Below, piece after piece: positions 58,910 to 64,000 of a DNA stretch of 64,000 bases. A model generated the notes under the pieces. The model saw only the letters and a list, made by a program, of their open reading frames with translations, was not told the origin of the DNA and made no database searches. Origin of the DNA: JAYKGU01 sp035285585 (GTDB lineage: Bacteria > Cyanobacteriota > Cyanobacteriia > CAKZMO01). Where the stretch lies: NCBI GenBank assembly GCA_035285585.1, contig JAYKGU010000164.1, forward strand, positions 1 through 64,000. The letters run 5' to 3'. Each line of letters begins with the position of its first letter. Within the stretch, counting starts at the first letter, position 1. A program made the translations under genes and the position numbers.

Positions 58910-60985
58910 TTATGCGTTCCCTTTGTTTTTAGCGATGATTGCCTCCGCAACATTGCGAGGCACCTCATCATAGTTACTGAACTCCATGGAAAAGATGCCT
59001 CGACCCTGCGTTTTAGACCGAATGTCTGTAGCATAGCCAAACATCTCTGCCAATGGCACCTTAGCCGTCACCTTGGCAATACCTTCCTCCGAGCCCATAC
59101 CCTCAATTTGACCTCGACGGGAGTTTAAGTCTCCCATCACGTCACCTAAAAACTCCTCAGGAACTTCGACTTCAACCTTCATTGAGGGTTCTAGAAGAAC
59201 GGGAGCAGCCTTCATTACGGCAGTCTTAATTGCCATTGAACCAGCAATCTTAAAAGCCATCTCTGAGGAGTCTACCTCATGATATGACCCATCTACCAGG
59301 GTCACCTTCAAGTCAATCACCGGATAGCCTGCCAGGATACCCGATTCGCAGGCTTCCTTCATACCACTTTCCGCAGGGGAAACGTACTCCTTAGGGATAG
59401 AACCACCGACAATTTTGGAAACGAATTCGAAGCCACTTCCAGGCTCGCCCGGTTCAACTTCAATGACGACGTGTCCATACTGTCCTTTCCCACCGCTCTG
59501 GCGGATGAACTTGCCCTCGGCATTAGTTGCTTTACGAATCGTTTCGCGATAAGCAACTTGAGGTGCGCCGATATTTGCTTCAACCTTAAATTCCCGCAAC
59601 ATTCGGTCAACGAGAATTTCCAGGTGAAGCTCCCCCATACCTGCAATCACCGTTTGATTGGTTTCCGAATCGGTGCTCACCCGAAAAGTCGGGTCTTCAT
59701 CCGATAACGACTGCAGCGCTTTTGACAGCTTTTCCATATCCTGCTTTGTCTTCGGCTCGATCGCAACGGAAATTACTGGCTCCGGAACGTAGAGAGATTC
59801 GAGGATCACGGGGGCGTTCTGGGCACAGAGGGTATCCCCTGTAGTGGTAGTTTTCAGCCCCAATACCGCACCGAGATCTCCTGCCCGCAGCTCATCTACT
59901 TCGATGCGCTCATCTGCCTTCAAGATGATCAGGCGAGAAATTCGCTCTTTGTCACTTTTTGTGGAATTGAGAACGTAACTTCCCTTCTCCAACACCCCTG
60001 AGTAAACTCGGATAAAAGTCAGGCGTCCGTACGGATCAGCCATTACCTTGAAAGCCAGTGCCGAGAAGGGCACATCATCAGATGCAGGGCGCGTTACCTC
60101 AGTGCCATCAGGTAAAGTACCTTGAATGGCAGGAACCTCCGGTGGGGCAGGCAAATAATCAACAACAGCGTCGAGCAAGAGCTGTACACCCTTATTCTTA
60201 AAGGCAGAACCGCAAAGCATGGGAACCATTGTGCCCTGGATAGTGGCTTGGCGAATGCCTGAGCGAATCTCTTCAGCGGTTAACTCTTCTCCCTCCAGGT
60301 ATTTTTCGGTTAGAGTATCGTTGGTTTCGGCAACCGCTTCTACGAGATTGGCCCGGTACTCCTCGGCTAGTTCGCGCACTTCCTCTGGGATTTCGGTATC
60401 TTCCATATCGACACCAAGATCATCGTTGTAAATACGCGCGCGCATCCCGACCAAGTCAATCACACCCCTAAAGCCATCTTCTGCACCGATGGGGATTTGA
60501 ATCGGAACAGCGTTGGCCCGGAGGCGATCGCGTATCTGCTCGTAAACTTTAAAGAAGTTCGCGCCTGTGCGATCCATTTTGTTAACGAAGGCAATACGGG
60601 GTACCCGATACCGGTCGGCCTGTCGCCAGACCGTTTCGGACTGGGGCTGCACCCCGCCAACCGAGCAAAAGACTGCGATAACACCATCCAGCACACGCAT
60701 AGAGCGCTCGACCTCGATGGTGAAATCTACGTGACCTGGCGTATCAATAATATTGATGCGGTGATCGTTCCAATTGGTGCTGATTGCAGCAGCAGTAATC
60801 GTAATACCCCGCTCCCGCTCCTGCGCCATCCAATCGGTTACTGCCGTACCCTCATGGACCTCTCCGATTTTGTGAACCACACCGGAATAGAAGAGAATTC
60901 GCTCTGTTGTTGTTGTCTTGCCCGCATCAATGTGTGCAGCAATTCCGATGTTGCGTACCCGTTCAAGCGGGATATTACGAACCAC
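58910..60985 (-). CDS. fusA: Elongation factor G
   Basis: A 691-residue translocase GTPase with AHIDAGKTTT (G1), DTPGHVDFT (G3) and NKMDRTG (G4), the CxxVxGVQPQSETVWRQA block, and domains III-V (GELHLEILVDRML, RQSGGKGQYGHVV, domain V SRRGQIEGM). It lies between rpsG and tuf, 27 bases before tuf, consistent with one transcript. Length is normal. Confidence 0.99.
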   Translation of the reverse strand: MVRNIPLERVRNIGIAAHIDAGKTTTTERILFYSGVVHKIGEVHEGTAVTDWMAQERERGITITAAAISTNWNDHRINIIDTPGHVDFTIEVERSMRVLDGVIAVFCSVGGVQPQSETVWRQADRYRVPRIAFVNKMDRTGANFFKVYEQIRDRLRANAVPIQIPIGAEDGFRGVIDLVGMRARIYNDDLGVDMEDTEIPEEVRELAEEYRANLVEAVAETNDTLTEKYLEGEELTAEEIRSGIRQATIQGTMVPMLCGSAFKNKGVQLLLDAVVDYLPAPPEVPAIQGTLPDGTEVTRPASDDVPFSALAFKVMADPYGRLTFIRVYSGVLEKGSYVLNSTKSDKERISRLIILKADERIEVDELRAGDLGAVLGLKTTTTGDTLCAQNAPVILESLYVPEPVISVAIEPKTKQDMEKLSKALQSLSDEDPTFRVSTDSETNQTVIAGMGELHLEILVDRMLREFKVEANIGAPQVAYRETIRKATNAEGKFIRQSGGKGQYGHVVIEVEPGEPGSGFEFVSKIVGGSIPKEYVSPAESGMKEACESGILAGYPVIDLKVTLVDGSYHEVDSSEMAFKIAGSMAIKTAVMKAAPVLLEPSMKVEVEVPEEFLGDVMGDLNSRRGQIEGMGSEEGIAKVTAKVPLAEMFGYATDIRSKTQGRGIFSMEFSNYDEVPRNVAEAIIAKNKGNA

Positions 60986-61111
60986 AGCTACCTCCTTAGC
61001 TTCTGTCGCAACTCGATTAACAGTTGTGACACACCTGTTAAGATTTTATACTTTTAAACCTTGACCAGGAGCAGGATCTCATCAAAAAACAACATAGAAG
61101 TCGCGATCGCC

Positions 61112-61582
61112 CTAGTAGCGGTAGTGGGCAAAAGCTTTATTCGCTTCCGCCATTCGGTGAGTTTCCTCTCGTTTGCGAATTGCGCTACCCGTTTCATTGG
61201 CGGCATCCATCAGTTCGTTGGCCAGCTTCATGGCCATCGTGCGACCGCTTCGCTGGCGAGAAAACTGAATGAGCCAGCGGAGCGCCAGTGCAACACCCCG
61301 ATCGGAGCGCACCTCCATTGGGACCTGATAAGTAGCACCGCCGACTCGTCGCGCCTTGACCTCTACAAGAGGCGTGACGTTCCGCACAGCTCGCTCAAAA
61401 GTTTCTAGCGGATCACCACCAGTCCTCTCTTCAATGATCTGGAATGAATCGTAGATAATCCGATAGGCAAGTGATTTTTTCCCACTTTCCATGATCCGGC
61501 TAACCATCATGCTAACCAGGCGGCTGTTGTATTTGGAGTCTGGATGGATAGGGCGCTTCTGAACTGCTGTACGACGCGACAT
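61112..61582 (-). CDS. rpsG: 30S ribosomal protein S7
   Basis: A 156-residue S7 beginning MSRRTAVQKRPIHPDSKYNS, with LVSMMVSRIMESGKKSLAYRI, GGATYQVPMEVRSDRGVALALRW and the ending REETHRMAEANKAFAHYRY. It binds the 3' major domain of 16S rRNA. It is 62 bases downstream of rpsL and 126 bases upstream of fusA. Confidence 0.99.
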   Translation of the reverse strand: MSRRTAVQKRPIHPDSKYNSRLVSMMVSRIMESGKKSLAYRIIYDSFQIIEERTGGDPLETFERAVRNVTPLVEVKARRVGGATYQVPMEVRSDRGVALALRWLIQFSRQRSGRTMAMKLANELMDAANETGSAIRKREETHRMAEANKAFAHYRY

Positions 61583-61644
61583 GATTGATTGAAAAACCTT
61601 AAGTGGATTCTAGTCTAATTAAAGATAACAGTTTGGCGAGGAAA

Positions 61645-62019
61645 TCAGCTCTTAGGGCGTTTTGCACCGTACTTAGACCGCCCTTGGCGACGATCTTTAA
61701 CACCGGCCGTATCCAATGTCCCACGAATAATGTGGTAACGAACCCCGGGCAAATCCTTAACCCGACCGCCTCGAATCATTACGACAGAGTGCTCCTGGAG
61801 GTTATGACCGATTCCTGGAATATAGGCCGTAACCTCAAAGCCAGACGTAAGTCGGACCCGAGCAACCTTCCGAAGTGCGGAGTTCGGTTTTTTGGGCGTT
61901 GTGGTGTAAACCCGCGTACACACACCACGGCGCTGAGGACAACTCTTCAGCGCTGGGGACTTCGTTTTCTGCTTTAATTTTTGTCGCTCACTTCGAATAA
62001 GCTGCTGGATGGTGGGCAT
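61645..62019 (-). CDS. rpsL: 30S ribosomal protein S12
   Basis: A 124-residue S12 beginning MPTIQQLIRSERQKLKQKTK, with CPQRRGVCTRVYTTTPKKPN, SALRKVARVRLTSGFEVTAY and GRSKYGAKRP. It contains the universal PKKPNSALRK loop where streptomycin-resistance changes occur. It heads the str cluster, with its promoter region between it and the TAAGTAG element at 62112-62197. Confidence 0.99.
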   Translation of the reverse strand: MPTIQQLIRSERQKLKQKTKSPALKSCPQRRGVCTRVYTTTPKKPNSALRKVARVRLTSGFEVTAYIPGIGHNLQEHSVVMIRGGRVKDLPGVRYHIIRGTLDTAGVKDRRQGRSKYGAKRPKS

Positions 62020-62111
62020 GGGTATTCGCTTGGCTGCTCGTGTTCAACATTCGTTTTCAACAGTCTCCTATGGTACCACCGAATCCGTTAAGTCGTCAAA
62101 TAAAAATTAGC

Positions 62112-62197
62112 TAAGTGGAACTGCCTTGAAAAACGAAGGTTAGAAAACCGGGTGAGCGCCTCGGTTTTCTAACCTGAATTTAAATGCGCTGACCTAT
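62112..62197 (+). repeat. TAAGTAG-family element with GTTAGAAA..TTTTCTAAC stem, copy 3
   Basis: TAAGTGGAACTGCCTTGAAA at the left and GCGCTGACCTA at the right. The inner GGTTAGAAAACCGGG pairs with CGGTTTTCTAACC. It sits upstream of rpsL, between the str cluster and the IscA-like gene. Confidence 0.8.
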
Positions 62198-62212
62198 TGT
62201 CAGGAAATGCTG

Positions 62213-62575
62213 CTAAGGACTGATGCTGGCGTCATCTAAATCTGGTGAGTCGATCGAAAACGAATTGCCGCAGCCGCAGGTGGATTGGGCCTGGGGGTTG
62301 TGAAACCGAAATCCACCTCCCATTAAATCTTCGGAGTAGTCAATTGTGACATCTGTGAGATAGGCCTGATGTGCTTTGGCGATCACTAACTGGAGAGGCC
62401 CAATCAGGACGACTTGATCGTCGTCCGTCGTCGAGGCATTAAACGACAGCGTGTAGTGAACTGTTTCGCATCCTCCAGGCGCGACCCCAAATCGAACATT
62501 TACAGTAGGTGAGACAGCCTGCTTTGACTGCAGACGGCTCATTTCTTGAATGGCGGCATGGGTTACCTGAATCAT
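62213..62575 (-). CDS. Iron-sulfur carrier, IscA/SufA/HesB family
   Basis: A 120-residue A-type carrier: MIQVTHAAIQEMSRLQSKQA, then VNVRFGVAPGGCETVHYTLSF, LTDVTIDYSEDLMGGGFRFHN and the terminal CGCG with NPQAQSTCGCGNSF. The cysteines of GGC and CGC bind an Fe-S cluster for transfer to target proteins. Length slightly above average with an acidic tail. A single gene. Confidence 0.93.
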   Translation of the reverse strand: MIQVTHAAIQEMSRLQSKQAVSPTVNVRFGVAPGGCETVHYTLSFNASTTDDDQVVLIGPLQLVIAKAHQAYLTDVTIDYSEDLMGGGFRFHNPQAQSTCGCGNSFSIDSPDLDDASISP

Positions 62576-62623
62576 TAAGCGAGGGTAGGTCTCAGGGCTA
62601 ATTCGTCCTGGGCATAAATTAAA

Positions 62624-62654
62624 AACCTGCTTTAGCAGTAAACTAAAGCAGGTT
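62624..62654 (-). terminator. Rho-independent terminator after the cupin gene
   Basis: AACCTGCTTTAG, loop CAGTAAA, CTAAAGCAGGTT; on the minus strand the stem is followed by TTTAATTTATG. It ends the cupin transcript about 60 bases past its stop. Confidence 0.85.
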
Positions 62655-62712
62655 CAAATTTTACAACGACTGATGTTGAAAAGCCTGATAAGGCTCATTA
62701 TTTTGAAATAAT

Positions 62713-63141
62713 TTATTTCTGCCCGTCAGCTTTGGCGCGGGAGTAATCATCCTGGAAACGAATGATGTCATCTTCACCCAGATACTCACCGTTTTGTACC
62801 TCGATTAACACGAGAGGAATGACGCCAGGATTTTCGAGGCGGTGGCTGGTGCAGGGTGGTACGTAGGTGGACTGGTTGCAGCCGAGAAGGGTTTCGGACT
62901 CGCCACATACAACCCGTGCGGTTCCAGAGACAACAATCCAGTGTTCACTCCGGTGGTGGTGCATTTGCAGGCTCAGGCGATGCCCCGGCTTAACCTCAAT
63001 CCGCTTAATTTTGTAGCCCTTGCCCTCTTCGAGTACCGTAAACGATCCCCAGGGGCGCAATTCTGTTGCTGCAACTCCTTTAGCACTTGGGGCAGAAGGC
63101 GCGCTTGTTGGAGCTTGAATGACTTCTTTAGCTTGAACCAT
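62713..63141 (-). CDS. Cupin, mannose-6-phosphate isomerase type II C-terminal-like
   Basis: A 142-residue protein: a Ser/Ala/Pro-rich N-terminus, then ELRPWGSFTVLEEGKGYKIKRIEVKPGHRLSLQMHHHRSEHWIVVSG, the metal-binding cupin motif (HHHRxEHW), and VPPCTSHRLENPGVIPLVLIEVQNGEYLGEDDIIRFQDDY. This is the PMI domain of the ManC-type bifunctional proteins, without the GDP-mannose pyrophosphorylase half. Probably interconverts fructose-6-P and mannose-6-P, feeding GDP-sugars. Its own strong terminator follows. Confidence 0.9.
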   Translation of the reverse strand: MVQAKEVIQAPTSAPSAPSAKGVAATELRPWGSFTVLEEGKGYKIKRIEVKPGHRLSLQMHHHRSEHWIVVSGTARVVCGESETLLGCNQSTYVPPCTSHRLENPGVIPLVLIEVQNGEYLGEDDIIRFQDDYSRAKADGQK

Positions 63142-64000
63142 GGCGAATTCTCCTTAATGTAAAGTTAATGTGAAGTAAAGATAAGGCGATCGTTAACAGC
63201 GGTGGTGCCGGGTACTAGCTTCGGGAACAAAAACTCAATTGCTGAAGCAGCCCTTTGCATAGGTATGACTGGTGGGAGGTAGGACACAAACCCGTGTCGG
63301 TTTCAGATACTAATTTTTATGGGTGAGAAGTTTATGGGTGAGAAGCAGGCACAGATGGCCACGGAGCACACAACAGTAGGTCGCCGTAACAATTGATACC
63401 TGCAGCTCTGGCGGTTGAATGACTTAAGCTCGATTGAATCAGGAGCAAGCGAAACCGACACAGGAATCAGCCCGCCAGTGATCATAGCGGTGGAGCAATT
63501 GTCCACCACGATAACAGACCACCCCATTACGCTGTCATCCGAAATCCCCTGTAACACTCAATCTTGACAGTTTCTTTATGCACAGCTTAGTGTTCCCTAA
63601 TCTTTTGCCAAGTTTTGACACCCCACCCCTAAGTAATTAGCCCAAAATCAATGGAGCTATCATGTGGAGCACCCCAACATAGCTTCGCTTACTTATGGCT
63701 ACCTACTTATCACATTATTCGACGGTCAATTCACGGTGACCTGTTCCCTACAGCTTTGCCGATTACCTAGAAGCTGTCTACTCACCTGGGATGACTTTTG
63801 AAACGACTCGAACGAAAAAGTAGGCACCTTGATACATACGACTTGTGGCGTGGACAGCAGCGCTAAATTAGAGCGATTCCGGATGGATACAGATCTCAGA
63901 TTCAGATTATCCGGATGCAGAGCTTGGAGATGTTTCCAGGGGGTCATCCCTTCGCTCCGGTCGTTCCACCACGCGGACGCAGCAAGTATCAAGAAACAAT
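63142..64000. other. Gene-poor end of the window
   Basis: About 860 bases. The first part holds the promoter of the cupin gene. The rest has two minus-strand frames of 84 and 88 codons with no family, poor ribosome-binding sites and repeat overlap. A repeat lies at 63630-63709. No RNA or CRISPR seen. Confidence 0.5.
63630..63709 (+). repeat. TAAGTA element, AGCTTCGCTTACTTATGG core, decayed copy 3
   Basis: TAAGTAATTAG at the left and GGCTACCTACTTA at the right, with GTGGAGCACCCCAACATAGC inside; matches the right halves of 49265-49336 and 49578-49637. Confidence 0.6.

Noticed and set aside
63303..63557. 84-codon minus-strand frame beyond the cupin gene
   Set aside because: Arginine/Ser/Cys-rich with no family; nothing upstream supports translation.
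63726..63992. 88-codon minus-strand frame at the window end
   Set aside because: No start context and unlike the codon use of the neighbours; could be a fragment of a repeat, but not supported as a gene.

Overview
The window is a stretch of cyanobacterial chromosome. The evidence is the very frequent HIP1 octamer (GCGATCGC), the plant-type carotenoid gene crtQ, a Ycf35/DUF2997/ferredoxin cassette, a DICT-domain kinase, an Mo-nitro_C small protein, a PATAN response regulator and a ribosomal str cluster ordered rpsL-rpsG-fusA-tuf-rpsJ. The GC-rich coding sequence, a Bcs-type polysaccharide synthase and many dispersed palindromic repeats fit a filamentous, Leptolyngbya-like lineage, but the genus cannot be fixed from the sequence alone.

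Layout. 1-8.2 kb: truncated RTX repeat protein, secreted PPC-type protein, cysE, a dynamin-like GTPase followed by a GNAT-like protein, a DUF6398/pRiA4b-ORF3 protein and an MscS channel. 8.2-16.6 kb: a 37-residue membrane peptide, an HlyD-type adaptor, a DICT-GAF histidine kinase, crtQ with its SRPBCC neighbour, and a secreted amidase. 16.6-23 kb: Ski2-like helicase, nagA, a decayed metallophosphatase, DUF2227 and MazG. 23-28.4 kb: small secreted proteins, a GRAM protein, the arsenosugar pair (AhpD-like protein plus ArsS) and an RlmD-type rRNA methyltransferase. 28.4-38 kb: DUF2511 lipoprotein, Mo-nitro_C protein, pheS, surE, an MBL-fold hydrolase, ribF, a GspE-N-like protein and a PATAN-REC regulator. 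38.5-48.8 kb: the polysaccharide-secretion locus. 49.8-54.9 kb: lipoprotein, conserved protein with a hairpin leader, DUF2997-ycf35-ferredoxin, and a GT2 glycosyltransferase. 54.9-62 kb, all on the minus strand: rpsL-rpsG-fusA-tuf-rpsJ followed by a HAD phosphatase, a RidA protein and an FAD-dependent amine oxidase. 62-63.2 kb: an IscA-like protein and a mannose-6-phosphate-isomerase-type cupin.

The most interesting system is the minus-strand locus from 48760 to 38567. It encodes, in order, an outer-membrane barrel protein with a long acidic low-complexity N-terminal half, a periplasmic TPR protein (1-base overlap with the barrel gene), a BcsB-like periplasmic subunit and a BcsA-like synthase with a C-terminal PilZ domain. 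The barrel and TPR genes look like a BcsC exporter split into two proteins, as AlgE/AlgK are in alginate secretion. A PATAN-REC regulator lies downstream, and an 11-bp inverted repeat lies about 0.23 kb upstream.

The second theme is small non-autonomous repeats. At least five families occur: AGGTGATTTC-ended elements, TAAGTAG-ended elements of several subtypes, TAGAACTTACGC-ended elements, GGGGCGAAGCATTTCG hairpins, and a CAGGAGTCAGGAG-rich repeat. They sit at gene ends and in two places appear to supply a stop codon. At 35.7-36.1 kb three are inserted inside one another. Starts were moved from the longest open frame to an internal ATG where the ribosome-binding site, family length or repeat content argued for it.
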